Shown piece after piece: positions 17,042 through 27,352 of a stretch of 64,000 bases of DNA. Position numbers and translations under genes: made by a program. Each line of letters starts with the position of its first letter. Position 1 is the stretch's first letter. Under the pieces are notes generated by a model. It worked only from the letters and a program-made list of their open reading frames with translations. It was not told the DNA's origin and ran no database searches. The stretch is taken from NCBI RefSeq assembly GCF_000304475.1, contig NC_018945.1, positions 620,001 to 684,000 on the forward strand, given 5' to 3'. The DNA comes from Kazachstania africana CBS 2517 (Eukaryota; Ascomycota; Saccharomycetes; Saccharomycetales; Saccharomycetaceae).

Positions 17042-20000
17042 ATGAGTAGCATCGATGAAGTTGTAAAGCTTATCGAAAATTTATATTCACCAAACCCAAC
17101 GGTAGATGTTAATCAAACACAACTGACATTACAATCCTTACAAAAATCAAATGATGGATCACGTTTAGCAGTTGAATTATTATCCGTTTCAAGCAATTTT
17201 AGCCCAAATGTCAAATATTTCGGTGCTTTGACTTTAACTGTGCAACTTAATACAGCTCAGGAAAATAGTGCAAACTGGAACCTTCTCAAATATAATCTGA
17301 ATTATCTAATCCAATATTCTGCATTATATGCATCTAATCCAAGCCATCATGGTAGTCTATTTATCACTATCAAGAAATTAATGTCAAATCTGTCGTTGAT
17401 TTTTATGAACATTAATGACAGTGAAAATGACAACGAGCCAGAAAACTTGTTGACTTCATGGAGTAACCCTCTAGATACTTTTGTCACTTTATTATCTGCT
17501 TATAATGGCTCTCCAGAACAAATCAATGATGATCAGTTAGTTCAGCAGGCCATCCAACATGTCGTACCATACAATGATCTCATTAATTTCATATCAACGT
17601 CTCCAAGCTTTAACGAATTGTTACTCATTTTGGCAGAGATTATTGTGGAAGATTTAACAAAATATCAATCTATGAGGCATTCTATGAGCAAAATTCATGA
17701 ATTAGTTCACTCTAAATTATATGTCACTGCCATGGCATTGTTAAACTTCAACCTAATCAACCATATTACTAACAATAAGATGACTGATGTTATATTCAAT
17801 GCAGTTAGTGCATGGATAAACTACGTGTCAATGACAAGAGCAACAAATAATAGAATGGATTTATCAGAACTATTCCAAAACTTATTGAATGTTATGTTAA
17901 ACTCGAATGAAGAGGTTGATGGTTTTATTAATGGTGAAAAAGTAATCTCAGTGTTGGGTAATGTGTTCAGTAATGATCCTACTTTAATGAATTTCGATTT
18001 ACGTTCTCAGGTTGAAGTTATCTTCCTTGGAGTTTCTAGAACAAGTGATCAAAGTGATGCAACAAAAAATGGCTGGATGTTACAGTACATGAATCATCTA
18101 GTTACTAACGAAATGACTTCAGCACTGAAGGATCTAGCCATATGTATTGTGGATTTTTTACAAGTAAACACATTAGATCTTTGTAATAAATTATTCACAA
18201 ACATTTCTACTGTTCATATTTCAATTACACAACAGTATATTAAAGTTCTATTACAGTTGACAAATTTTCCGCTCATCCCTGTCATTCAGGAGTTCTTTTC
18301 AGTGAAGATGGCCGACTTTTGGGCCGATTTAGCAGATTCATTCATTAATCTGGCTCCTGAAACGTTGTCACCAAATGCCTCTCAAATTGCAATTGATATT
18401 TTCCAACAAGCGGTAAATATTTATTTACCGAAGGTTTCCTTATTGAATAAACAGAAGATTCTCGATGAAAATGATATTTCTATGGTCCATGAATTTGACG
18501 ACTTCAGAAATGCCGTTGTCGACCTTTCTCAATCATTATGGAATATCCTCGGTAACGAGCATTTGGCGAATGTTTTGATGGACGGTATTGGTAACAACGA
18601 TGTTTCAGGCACAAATGATCTCAATGTTTTCTATCAAATCGAATCAATGGGCTTTTTATTGAACGCTCTACTGACAGATATGTCATTAGGCCAAAGTCCA
18701 TGGCTTGTTGGTAGATTAAACAAGAATAGATTTTTTGTAAAAAATATTATACTCCAATTCAACACAGGAGTTTTCAACTTTCATACCTATTTGAACTGTG
18801 ATGCACATCCTAATTACAATTTAATAAAACTAGATTTCATTAGGACTTCAACGAACCTGATGGCAACTTTAGCAGATTATTTCAAAAGTGACCCAACCGA
18901 CCTAAGCTTCTGCATTGAAGCGTTATTCCAAGGATTGGAAAGTTGTACATCTCAAAACAATCCAAATCCAGTTCAGAAAGAATATAATGATAAAATGGAA
19001 GTTCTTATCATCAAGACTATTACTACTGTATGTGAGAAGTGTAGGGAGCAATTAACACAATACTTGATGCATTTTGTTGGGGTTTTGAATACCTTAACGA
19101 GACCTGATTCAAATGTTTCTACCTTTACAAGAGGTAAACTGACCAGATCGATTGGGTACATAGTTGAGTGCATGGTATCTCAGGGTCCCGAAGAGCAAGC
19201 CAAATATATTGTGGAGATACTAAACTCGATTGAAAACTTTATCAATCAATGTCTTTCTTTGTCTCAGCAAAATAAAGAACAAAAAGAATACATTCATAAC
19301 CTATTGAGTTGTATATCTGAATTAGGTTCCTCATTAATTCATCCGGATGAAATACAAAATGAAGGATTAATTCAAAGGTTACCAGAATTCCATAACTATT
19401 GGTTAAATGATCCATTACAGTGTCGCCCAAAATTACTAAGTTTGCTAGATAGAGTTTTGACGCATCCTGCATACGGTAAAGATTCAAGTTTTATCGAAGT
19501 AAGTTGTTTAATATTGGGAAAAACATTAGGGTTACCAGATGATGAGCCACATTTTTTGAAATATTCGATGCAAGATATCATGAACTTCATTTTAAGACAT
19601 ATTCAATCATGTGAGTTAACTACTTCCTTACCTTTTTTCGTTTATTTGCTTGAAAAACTTCTCATCCAATTCAAGACACAATTATCATCAGGAGAAATTG
19701 ATTTCCTTTTCGATAAGATATTTTTGCAATTCTATTCCCAATATATTCAAAATGATCCTGATCTTTTACAGACCATGATAAACTTTTCTATAACTGTGCT
19801 AGAGACAAGCCCATCTCTCATAATCAACTCATCACATTGGACTTCGTTCATTTTACCCACCTTTTTAAGGTTATTACCTTCACATGAAAAATTTACTGTC
19901 GTAGCTGTCACCAAATTTTGGTCAAAAGTAATTAATAATAAGAAATATTCCCAGCAAGACTTAGAATTAACAAGGAGTCAGATTCTTTCAAGAGGTCAAG

Positions 20001-20269
20001 AGTTAACTTACCACACAATGTATGGACTATTTCACACACAAAGGTCAGATATAAATAGTTATACTGAATTAATTAGGTCATTGGTTGCAAAATTCCCTAT
20101 GGAAACAAAAAATTGGTTAATTATTACTTTACCTCAACTATGTGATAATGCATTGGCTCACGAGAAGTTTATCAGTAAATTATTTGTGACCAGAGGTAGT
20201 AGAGCTGCTGGAAACGTTATTTTGAATTGGTGGTTAGAGTGTAGCTCTTTACCCAGTTATAACAATTGA
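17042..20269 (+). CDS. KAP122: Kap122 (Pdr6), importin-beta family karyopherin
   Basis: A protein of 1075 aa (S. cerevisiae 1081), an all-helical HEAT-repeat nuclear transport receptor. The S. cerevisiae protein carries TFIIA subunits into the nucleus and also mediates export. The sequence is a continuous series of amphipathic helices with no zinc or enzymatic motif, as expected. The N-terminal ~120 residues correspond to the Ran-binding importin-beta N region. Identity rests on length, family character and collinearity with ATE1. The next S. cerevisiae gene, PUF4, is 31 kb away here, so a rearrangement boundary lies just downstream. Confidence 0.88.
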   Translation: MSSIDEVVKLIENLYSPNPTVDVNQTQLTLQSLQKSNDGSRLAVELLSVSSNFSPNVKYFGALTLTVQLNTAQENSANWNLLKYNLNYLIQYSALYASNPSHHGSLFITIKKLMSNLSLIFMNINDSENDNEPENLLTSWSNPLDTFVTLLSAYNGSPEQINDDQLVQQAIQHVVPYNDLINFISTSPSFNELLLILAEIIVEDLTKYQSMRHSMSKIHELVHSKLYVTAMALLNFNLINHITNNKMTDVIFNAVSAWINYVSMTRATNNRMDLSELFQNLLNVMLNSNEEVDGFINGEKVISVLGNVFSNDPTLMNFDLRSQVEVIFLGVSRTSDQSDATKNGWMLQYMNHLVTNEMTSALKDLAICIVDFLQVNTLDLCNKLFTNISTVHISITQQYIKVLLQLTNFPLIPVIQEFFSVKMADFWADLADSFINLAPETLSPNASQIAIDIFQQAVNIYLPKVSLLNKQKILDENDISMVHEFDDFRNAVVDLSQSLWNILGNEHLANVLMDGIGNNDVSGTNDLNVFYQIESMGFLLNALLTDMSLGQSPWLVGRLNKNRFFVKNIILQFNTGVFNFHTYLNCDAHPNYNLIKLDFIRTSTNLMATLADYFKSDPTDLSFCIEALFQGLESCTSQNNPNPVQKEYNDKMEVLIIKTITTVCEKCREQLTQYLMHFVGVLNTLTRPDSNVSTFTRGKLTRSIGYIVECMVSQGPEEQAKYIVEILNSIENFINQCLSLSQQNKEQKEYIHNLLSCISELGSSLIHPDEIQNEGLIQRLPEFHNYWLNDPLQCRPKLLSLLDRVLTHPAYGKDSSFIEVSCLILGKTLGLPDDEPHFLKYSMQDIMNFILRHIQSCELTTSLPFFVYLLEKLLIQFKTQLSSGEIDFLFDKIFLQFYSQYIQNDPDLLQTMINFSITVLETSPSLIINSSHWTSFILPTFLRLLPSHEKFTVVAVTKFWSKVINNKKYSQQDLELTRSQILSRGQELTYHTMYGLFHTQRSDINSYTELIRSLVAKFPMETKNWLIITLPQLCDNALAHEKFISKLFVTRGSRAAGNVILNWWLECSSLPSYNN

Positions 20270-20408
20270 TTTCAGCACAATAATAGGCTAGCAGCTACAT
20301 CTTATATAGACATGTTTTAATTTATAAGCTTAATTGATTTATCATATCTTCAGTTAAAGGACTTTCAACATCTAATGAGATGGAAATTGAAGTTCAAAAA
20401 AAAATAAG

Positions 20409-20510
20409 CGTCACAGACAGGATTCGAACCTGCGCAGGTAAAACCCAATGCCTTAACAGCTTTTTCTTTGAAATAGCAGGGCATCGCCTTAACCACTCGG
20501 CCACTGGGAC
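20409..20510 (-). tRNA. tRNA-Ser(GCU) with a 20-nt intron
   Basis: On the minus strand the gene begins GTCCCAGTGGCCGAGTGG (A-box), has anticodon GCT in the loop CTGCTA, and a 20-nt intron immediately after base 37. The spliced arm is GCC/GGC, followed by a long variable arm, B-box GGTTCGAATCC and 3' strand CTGTGAC plus G. The acceptor stem shows one C-U mismatch at the fourth pair. A run of nine T follows within five bases. It decodes AGC/AGU serine codons. Confidence 0.93.
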
Positions 20511-21454
20511 AATCTTGTTTCTTGAAAAGTATCCTATCATGTTGTGCCAAAAGATCTACTATCACCATAATACGCCTTCCTGCGGCGCCAGTATGTCTTA
20601 ATTAACGTAATCATAATGTAATATCGTTTCCAGCAAGACTATCTGCTTTGCACATAAAATCCACTCATAGATATGATGCTATTGAAGAATCAAACACTCG
20701 TACTGTATACTATTAATGAGGTGCAAATCTATAATTGAACTAAAGCGACTAAAAATAATTAGAACAACGCCATTATGTTGGTATGTCAATACTGTCTACA
20801 ATTGGATCATTTTTATAAGAGATAATGTGAAAAAAAACTTGGAAGGATAATTTACTTTATTGTTTCATTGTCTCAAATGTAGCATTAGATCCACGTTCCG
20901 CATTGTTGCTCTCCGTAAATGATTGCTACATATCTTTGTGTTATGCCAAAGAGGTAATGGCAGGAGTTGTCTCTTTTCCGACAAGTGATGGAAGTTGCTT
21001 CGTGACTTCTGACGTTCGTTGAGCTTATATGAACTTATTTCTCTGCAACATTCTTAAATTGCTATTAATGCTGTCAATTTTACAGTGAAACATGTTATAT
21101 ATACGTTTCGACACATTGCTGCTAGAATCAAACGGCATGCTGGGTGTATTGGCCGCCATTATGCGAAGTTCCTGTCAAAATTGCTAGAAATTGAATCATC
21201 GACGACCCGTCAACCAAGCAGGTCATGTTGACCAGCCGAGTGTGTTTATAATATTATGTACTCTACTATGAACAGTATCCTGATTATTGGCTATTTCCGG
21301 CCTCTATTGCTGTTGTTTGACGTTGACTGACCTGTGCTGAAGGTGTACGTCACATTGTGATTTCGCATGTCTATGAAACCTCGAAAAAAGTAGTCGAGAT
21401 AATAAGAGATGCAAACCGTTCAATAATAAAGCATCGACTAAGCATAGAGTACTT
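20511..21454. other. Gene-free region between tRNA-Ser(GCU) and ECT1
   Basis: About 940 bp upstream of the tRNA without a credible ORF. A short inverted repeat GTCAAC...GTTGAC occurs near 21209-21232. I could not delimit LTR ends or find similarity to the other tRNA-flanking gaps by eye. It coincides with a synteny break: KAP122 on one side, ECT1 of the opposite S. cerevisiae chromosome arm on the other. The last ~200 bp should hold the ECT1 promoter. Confidence 0.4.
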
Positions 21455-22459
21455 ATGCCAGCCATGACTATTGAACTTGATGCTAACAAAGTTTGGATAG
21501 ACGGCTGTTTTGATTTCACTCATCACGGGCACGCAGGTGCCATTCTACAGGCACGTAGGACAATACTTCCGCCAAATGAAGGTGAGCTATACTGTGGAGT
21601 GCACAGTGACGAACAAATCACCATTAACAAAGGTAGACCGGTTATGACGTCTCCAGAGAGATATGAACACACAAGATCTAATAGATGGTGCACTTCAGTA
21701 ATTGAAGACGCTCCTTACGTTACACAACCAGATGTTTTGGACGAGTATGGCTGTAAATACGTTGTTCATGGAGATGATATTACTTTAGATGCAAATGGAG
21801 AGGATTGCTATCAAATTATGAAAGATGTGGGCAGATTCAAAGTAGTAAAGAGGACTTTGGGAGTTAGTACTACCGATATTATACATAGAATCTTGACCGG
21901 AATATATCCATCCGTCGAAGAGCATGGTGAAGAATATTATCCAGATGCTGAAAGTTTGAAATTATACAGTACAGCAGAGGATGGCTATTCGAAACATTGT
22001 TTTGTTTGGAAAGGTGACTTAAATACTGTACTTGTTGAGGGAGGTTTTAAAATAGCAGAGAACGATTTAGTTTTAGTTGTGGGTGATTTTGATCTCTTCC
22101 ACATGGGACAAATTGATCAACTAGCCAACGTTAAGACAAAAATGTATGCCAATAGTCCAAAATGTAAGTTAATTGTGGGAGTAACCCTGAGAGATTTCAA
22201 AGATAGAAACAAAAATACAATAATGACATTGAAAGAAAGAGTATTGAGTGTATTGAGTTGCAAGTACGTTGATGGTGTCATAATTGATCCTACCGACGAG
22301 GACAGTTTTGAAACCAAATGGGAAATTGATACAGATCCGTTAATCCAAAGTGGAAAATTTAGCAGATATTTGACCAAGCAAATCATAATAAATCGTATCG
22401 ACGATCAACGTGATGTCTACATAAAGAGAAATGAGAAAAAAGGCATTATTATTGAATAG
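21455..22459 (+). CDS. ECT1: Ect1 (Muq1), ethanolamine-phosphate cytidylyltransferase
   Basis: A protein of 334 aa (S. cerevisiae 323), the CTP:phosphoethanolamine cytidylyltransferase of the CDP-ethanolamine branch of the Kennedy pathway. Two cytidylyltransferase-like halves are visible. The first has the catalytic HHGH (23-26), TRSNRW and the RTLGVSTTDIIHRIL segment. The second begins with DFDLFHMGQIDQL, where the HxGH motif is degenerate (HMGQ), as in the family (HMGD in S. cerevisiae). An in-frame ATG three codons later (21464) aligns better with the S. cerevisiae start. ECT1 and STF2 together are inverted relative to S. cerevisiae. Confidence 0.92.
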   Translation: MPAMTIELDANKVWIDGCFDFTHHGHAGAILQARRTILPPNEGELYCGVHSDEQITINKGRPVMTSPERYEHTRSNRWCTSVIEDAPYVTQPDVLDEYGCKYVVHGDDITLDANGEDCYQIMKDVGRFKVVKRTLGVSTTDIIHRILTGIYPSVEEHGEEYYPDAESLKLYSTAEDGYSKHCFVWKGDLNTVLVEGGFKIAENDLVLVVGDFDLFHMGQIDQLANVKTKMYANSPKCKLIVGVTLRDFKDRNKNTIMTLKERVLSVLSCKYVDGVIIDPTDEDSFETKWEIDTDPLIQSGKFSRYLTKQIIINRIDDQRDVYIKRNEKKGIIIE

Positions 22460-22582
22460 ATGAAGCTATAAAAAAACAGATGGTTGCATATATGCCAAAT
22501 ATATATACTAACTCATTAAGATAAAAGAATATATGGTAGATAGAATACGACAGTAGCTGTGATAAATTTTGAGAAGCAGAGG

Positions 22583-22849
22583 TCAAATTTGATATTTTTG
22601 AATATCCTCAAATCTTTTCTCATTAAGTTGGCTATTAACATTAGAAGATCTTCTTTCTTTGTTAAAAAGTGGTGGTATCTCTCCAGAATCCATCAAATCG
22701 TTAAGTTCGTCGCCTGGTTTACCCCAGTTACCTTTACCTGAACCGTGCTTCTTTACATTATATGGAGCTTCACCAAAATTGCCATTATGCGTAAAATACT
22801 TAGGATCCGCCTGATGCTCGTGGATAGTCCATTTAGTGGTTCTCGTCAT
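22583..22849 (-). CDS. STF2: Stf2, F1F0-ATPase inhibitor-stabilising factor/hydrophilin
   Basis: A small hydrophilic protein of 88 aa (S. cerevisiae 84) that stabilises the Inh1/Stf1-inhibited ATP synthase and behaves as a desiccation-protective hydrophilin. The family-conserved motifs MTRTTKWT, ADPKYFTHNGNFGEAP, KKHGSGKGNWGKPGDE and GEIPPLFNKERR are all present. It is glycine- and charge-rich with no membrane segment. It converges with ECT1 (123 bp gap). Confidence 0.93.
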   Translation of the reverse strand: MTRTTKWTIHEHQADPKYFTHNGNFGEAPYNVKKHGSGKGNWGKPGDELNDLMDSGEIPPLFNKERRSSNVNSQLNEKRFEDIQKYQI

Positions 22850-22987
22850 TTTGAATTATCACTACGTGAATTTAAATTAGAATTTTATATACCGTTTGGA
22901 TTATTTTAAGATTGCATTTATATATATGTAAAGTATCATTTATGCGATGATTTTAATGGATCCTTTACACGGCTGATGCACAGATCA

Positions 22988-23734
22988 TCATTTACTGGCA
23001 TTAAATTCCCACTCTTTAAACGTGATGAGTCTCTTGATGCTCGTGATCCACAGTCTTACAGTTTCGTTGATCATTATATTTGCCACATCCGTATTACCAA
23101 ACCTACTAATCTTGAATTGTGCGCTTCTTGAGTGGATACCAACATTACTGACACCAATGGGCCATGCGACGTTACCGATACTTAACTTCAAATATAGATT
23201 TAATGCGTTCTCTACCTTGCCCTTGTCATTCTGTAGATGGAAGAATATGCTACTTAGTGATATCAGTATCTCTCTTTCGATAGTGAGCTTCCGTAGCTGG
23301 ATGAGTAAGGGAAACAGGCTCATTTTGGTTTCTTCCAGAAGTTCTCCCTGGTAGTTCGACGTTTCCCACTCTTTCAATAGTTGATGTATATAAAGGTTAC
23401 ATTTCATAGAGAGTGTGTTGGAATTATCTACGTCCTTTGTATCTTCAAGTGACTTGATTTCTCTTATAGTTATATTTACTGGTAACTTAGACTCTCTTTC
23501 AATGATATCTCGCACCATATCGATTCGATCCTTTTCTGTGGTATCCTCCTCTAGTTCATCATTCTTCACTGGATGAGATGAAGCGGCAACTGGTACGGAA
23601 GCTTCATTTACATGCACATCTTTTGGAAGATCTTGTTCTTCTGCTTGTTCAGGCTCTATGGCACGGTTTTCCTTCAAAGAAATTTCACTCCGCTTCTTCA
23701 ATATCTCTTGCTTCAATATACTGCTGAAGTCCAT
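22988..23734 (-). CDS. PRP18: Prp18, second-step pre-mRNA splicing factor
   Basis: A protein of 248 aa (S. cerevisiae 251), a U5-associated factor that with Slu7 promotes 3' splice-site joining. The ATG at 23734 gives MDFSSILKQEILKKRSE; the frame extends seven codons further only through a TTG. An N-terminal charged region carries the Slu7-binding segment. The C-terminal five-helix bundle includes the highly conserved loop GNVAWPIGVSNVGIHSRSA. It lies head to tail with STF2 and divergently from TFG2. Confidence 0.93.
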   Translation of the reverse strand: MDFSSILKQEILKKRSEISLKENRAIEPEQAEEQDLPKDVHVNEASVPVAASSHPVKNDELEEDTTEKDRIDMVRDIIERESKLPVNITIREIKSLEDTKDVDNSNTLSMKCNLYIHQLLKEWETSNYQGELLEETKMSLFPLLIQLRKLTIEREILISLSSIFFHLQNDKGKVENALNLYLKLSIGNVAWPIGVSNVGIHSRSAQFKISRFGNTDVANIMINETVRLWITSIKRLITFKEWEFNASK

Positions 23735-23980
23735 TACATAAACCAAGTAAAGCAACAGTTCTAATCGTATATCGACCTGCCCATCTGCCTTTAAAAGTTC
23801 ATCTTTAATCGAAATACTATTATTATTATTTTCTTGCGATACCCGGACAAACTCATTGGAATATTCGATTGGAAAAAAAAAGTGAAGAGGGAAGAAGGAA
23901 ATATCTACTTCTAAGAGTAATGAAACTACTTCTAGTGAGTCCCAGGATACGAAGCTTCAGCCTATAGAAAAGTCTTTAAG

Positions 23981-25150
23981 ATGGCTAGTGAGGCTACTAA
24001 TGATGCACAGGGCTATTTGTCCCAGGAAGAAGAAGTCTTTGACGGTAACGATATTGAAAATAATGAAACAAGGGTTTACGAAGAGTCATTAGATTTGGAT
24101 TTATCCCGTAGCAATAGACAAATTTGGTTGGTTAGACTGCCAATGTTTCTTGCTGAAAAATGGAGGGACAGGAATAATCTTCATGGGCAAGAGTTGGGGA
24201 AGATTAGGATCAATAAAGATGGTAGTAAAATCAAGCTAGTACTCAATGAAAATGATAATGACTCCATCCCACATGAGTATGATCTAGAACTTACGAAGAA
24301 AGTTGTGGAAAATGAGTACGTCTTTACGGAACAAAATTTAAGAAAGTTTCAACAACGTGAAAGAGAACTTGCTGCAGATCCTGAAAAGCAAAGGCAAGCT
24401 TATCTCAAGAAACAGGAAAGAGAGGAAGAATTAAAAAAGAAACAGCAACAATTGAAACGTAAAAATAATAGGAGGAAATTCAATCATAGGGTTATGACTG
24501 ATAGAGATGGTAGAGATAGATATATTCCATATGTGAAGACTATTCCAAAAAAGACGACAATTACAGGTACAGTTTGTCACGAATGTCAAGTCATGCCTTC
24601 AATGAATGATCCAAATTACCATAAGATTGTCGAACAACGGAGAAACTTAGTTAAATATAATAATAAAGAAAGAATCACAACATTGGACCAAACTGTCGGT
24701 GTTACAATGAGCCATACAGGTATGTCCATGAAATCCGATACATCCACTTTCTTGAAAGTTGGTCGTGAAAAGGCTAAGAGCAACATTAAGTCAATTAGAA
24801 TGCCAAAGAAAGAAATTTTGGACTATCTATTCAAATTATTCGATGAGTATGATTACTGGTCATTAAAAGGGTTGAAAGAACGTACAAGGCAACCTGAAGC
24901 ACATTTGAAAGAATGTCTGGATAAAGTGGCAACTTTAGTGAAGAAAGGTCCATATGCTTTCAAATACACTTTGAAACCCGAATATAAGAAATTGAAGGAA
25001 GAAGAAAGAAAGGCAACATTGGGTGAACTGGCCAATGATCAATCGCAATCACCTGACAGTTCCGTCGGTAATGAAAATGGGCAAGGTAGTGCCGGAAATG
25101 AGGAAGATATGGAAGGCGAAGACGACATCGAAATGGAAGATATTGTATAG
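23981..25150 (+). CDS. TFG2: Tfg2, TFIIF beta subunit (RAP30)
   Basis: A protein of 389 aa (S. cerevisiae 400), the Pol II initiation factor TFIIF small subunit. The N-terminal dimerisation domain contains LVRLPMFLAEKWRD. A charged Lys/Glu/Gln-rich insert (about 125-170) follows, with a middle VCHECQVMPSMNDPNY segment. The C-terminal winged helix (about 265-345) contains DYLFKLFDEYDYWSLKGLKERTRQPEAHLKECL, a fungal and metazoan RAP30 hallmark. The tail is acidic. Confidence 0.95.
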   Translation: MASEATNDAQGYLSQEEEVFDGNDIENNETRVYEESLDLDLSRSNRQIWLVRLPMFLAEKWRDRNNLHGQELGKIRINKDGSKIKLVLNENDNDSIPHEYDLELTKKVVENEYVFTEQNLRKFQQRERELAADPEKQRQAYLKKQEREEELKKKQQQLKRKNNRRKFNHRVMTDRDGRDRYIPYVKTIPKKTTITGTVCHECQVMPSMNDPNYHKIVEQRRNLVKYNNKERITTLDQTVGVTMSHTGMSMKSDTSTFLKVGREKAKSNIKSIRMPKKEILDYLFKLFDEYDYWSLKGLKERTRQPEAHLKECLDKVATLVKKGPYAFKYTLKPEYKKLKEEERKATLGELANDQSQSPDSSVGNENGQGSAGNEEDMEGEDDIEMEDIV

Positions 25151-25316
25151 TCCCATTATATGCGGATGAAGATACAATATAAAGGAATAGCAACACTCTT
25201 TGTAAAGGATATGTCTTTTTTTGAAAATATAGCTATTTCTCTGGTTTTTGTATTCGTTATTAGAGTCATTTTGAATATTTGATTTCAATTATATAAATTA
25301 TAATTATTAGTTTTTT

Positions 25317-27119
25317 TTACTGCATATTGATATCAATGTTATTGTAATCGTTTACTTCTATAATTGTTTTATCTTTTTTAAAATTGTCATTTTTTGAAGC
25401 AGCCATTTCTATTAAAGTTTCGTTGTCCTTGCCATTGGTCTTTTTGGCGTCCTTCTCAAAAGGTGCATCTGGTAAGTTTTCTTTCGCCGCTTCTAAAGTT
25501 CTACCCTCAGTTTTGCTTATACTCTCATGAATAGTTCCACTTTCTTCACTAGTTGGTGTAATAAATTCATTAAAAGGCTCAGATTCATCTTGTATATTTT
25601 CTTTTTCATATCGTTCATCTTCATCGTTAGTAGAGGGGATAATACGAATGTTCTTCACATTACTGAATGAAACTTTTCTCTTCCTATTACCACCGGATAA
25701 GGAGGAAATATCTGTTCTATCTTTTTTATCACTCATATCTTCAAACAGAACCGTATCCCCTTCTCTATCATCTGTCGAGTTCTTACCTCCGGGCTCCTTA
25801 CTTATGACTGAAGTAACAGAACTCGTAGATTCAGCAGACTGCACAGTACCTGATGGACATATTAATTCGGCTGTTCGTATCCACCTTCTCCTTCTGGTGT
25901 ATTTGGTGTACGTATCCTCAGTAGTTGGCTTTTTCCATGTATTATCGAAATAAATAAATGCTGCATTTGCATCTGGCGATGCCGTTGTTTTTGCCTTCGA
26001 ACTAGATAATTGAATAGCACCCGCATTAGTCATATCAAGACGCCAAGTTTTATCCACCCACCTCCACCTCATATTTGAATCATCTTCAGGAAGTTTAAAT
26101 AGGCCAGGTTCTGGAACAGTATTTAAAAATTCATCGGTCCATGGGGCTCTCTCGTAAGCCATTAAAGTAGATGTCCAGCCTATCCCCAACCATCTACGCT
26201 GATTTTCATACAAAACATATGTGAATCTGACTTTGTTTAGCCCAGTATTACTACCATTACCTTTTGTAGGCATATTTTGCAGTTGTTTGGCCACGTTATA
26301 AAATATTCTTTGATGTTTATTCACGCCGTCTAGATCCAGCCCGGTAAGATAGAAGATGAAAAGTCGAACTGCTCTGAATCTCCAAAGAATTCTTCTCATA
26401 TGTTTCGCCCATGGCGAATGATACGTCAGAGCAAAAACTCCTGATATGAGTAATAATTTGATCGGCGGTATTATGAAGAATGATATTATGATGTAATTGG
26501 AAGAAAAAAAAGTATTAGTAAATAAAATTCTTCTGATGTCCTGGGTAGTTAAAATATTTATAGGAGACAGCATCATATCTGCTTTTAACGATACCCTGTT
26601 CATTACATGAACAATGTCATCTAGCGTTGGATACGCAGAAACCTGCTCTGTAACGTATTTATCTAGAAGAGAGTAAAGCCACAATGACTCTATGACTATC
26701 AGATGGCCAAAATATTTCGTAAAAGTTTCATAGTGAAGTATCGTTAAGACATATATGAAAACTAGTACTACGCTTGGCCAGGCTTCGTCATTGGTCCAAG
26801 TAATCAGGCTGAGAGCTTTATCCGTCACTATTAGGTATGGGTATAGTTTAGCGAGGCTTCTTGCAATTGTAGGTGGCGTTGATGTCAATAATGGGGATGA
26901 TACAATCATTGTGTCAAGATCGTTATCTGACTCAACACTATTAGATCGGGAGTGTTTCATTTTCCGACTCTTCTTCAAAGCACTTCTCGTCCCCCTCTTC
27001 TTACTAGAATTCTCAATATGAGTCCCAAATCTAACAAACTGTGAATTGGTAACTTCATCAGTTTCCTTTGCGGATGATTCATGTATCTTTTTCTCAGAAG
27101 TTTTGATATCTTCATTCAT
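25317..27119 (-). CDS. PEX31: Pex31/Pex30-type dysferlin-domain ER membrane protein
   Basis: A protein of 600 aa. The family (Pex30/31/32) shapes ER subdomains for peroxisome and lipid-droplet biogenesis. Membrane segments near 95-150 and 200-235 form the reticulon-like part. The dysferlin region follows: NQRRWLGIGWTSTL, PWTDEF, WRWVDKTWRLDMTN, FIYFDNTWKKP and TRRRRWIRTAELI. The C-terminal ~170 residues are acidic and low-complexity. S. cerevisiae Pex31 (462) and Pex30 (523) are duplicates of one another. Position beside CUL3 and TFG2 favours PEX31, but this copy may serve both roles. It is longer than either, mostly in the tail. Confidence 0.85.
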   Translation of the reverse strand: MNEDIKTSEKKIHESSAKETDEVTNSQFVRFGTHIENSSKKRGTRSALKKSRKMKHSRSNSVESDNDLDTMIVSSPLLTSTPPTIARSLAKLYPYLIVTDKALSLITWTNDEAWPSVVLVFIYVLTILHYETFTKYFGHLIVIESLWLYSLLDKYVTEQVSAYPTLDDIVHVMNRVSLKADMMLSPINILTTQDIRRILFTNTFFSSNYIIISFFIIPPIKLLLISGVFALTYHSPWAKHMRRILWRFRAVRLFIFYLTGLDLDGVNKHQRIFYNVAKQLQNMPTKGNGSNTGLNKVRFTYVLYENQRRWLGIGWTSTLMAYERAPWTDEFLNTVPEPGLFKLPEDDSNMRWRWVDKTWRLDMTNAGAIQLSSSKAKTTASPDANAAFIYFDNTWKKPTTEDTYTKYTRRRRWIRTAELICPSGTVQSAESTSSVTSVISKEPGGKNSTDDREGDTVLFEDMSDKKDRTDISSLSGGNRKRKVSFSNVKNIRIIPSTNDEDERYEKENIQDESEPFNEFITPTSEESGTIHESISKTEGRTLEAAKENLPDAPFEKDAKKTNGKDNETLIEMAASKNDNFKKDKTIIEVNDYNNIDINMQ

Positions 27120-27352
27120 TTTCTAAAAAATGTGGCAATTGTATGCTAAATGTAGAGAATTTGACTCTTTAACAATGAAGCCAATACAAATGATATCCTC
27201 TTTCTATGTTTATATGGGCTTTCCTATCAAAGTGGTCCTTTTCCCTCATCTGATGATGACTATCGAAAAACATATTCTGTTGAATTTTTCTAATCAAGAT
27301 CCGGCAATTTTCAAATTTGTATGGAATTAAGATGAAGTATATAAGAGATGAT

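Noticed and set aside
22506..22512. TACTAAC branch-point sequence after ECT1.
   Set aside because: No GTATGT donor or downstream exon accompanies it; it lies in the ECT1-STF2 3' region and is probably chance.
27130..27330. 66-codon frame in the PEX31-CUL3 gap.
   Set aside because: It fills the only space available for the PEX31 promoter and CUL3 terminator, and it shows no recognisable features.
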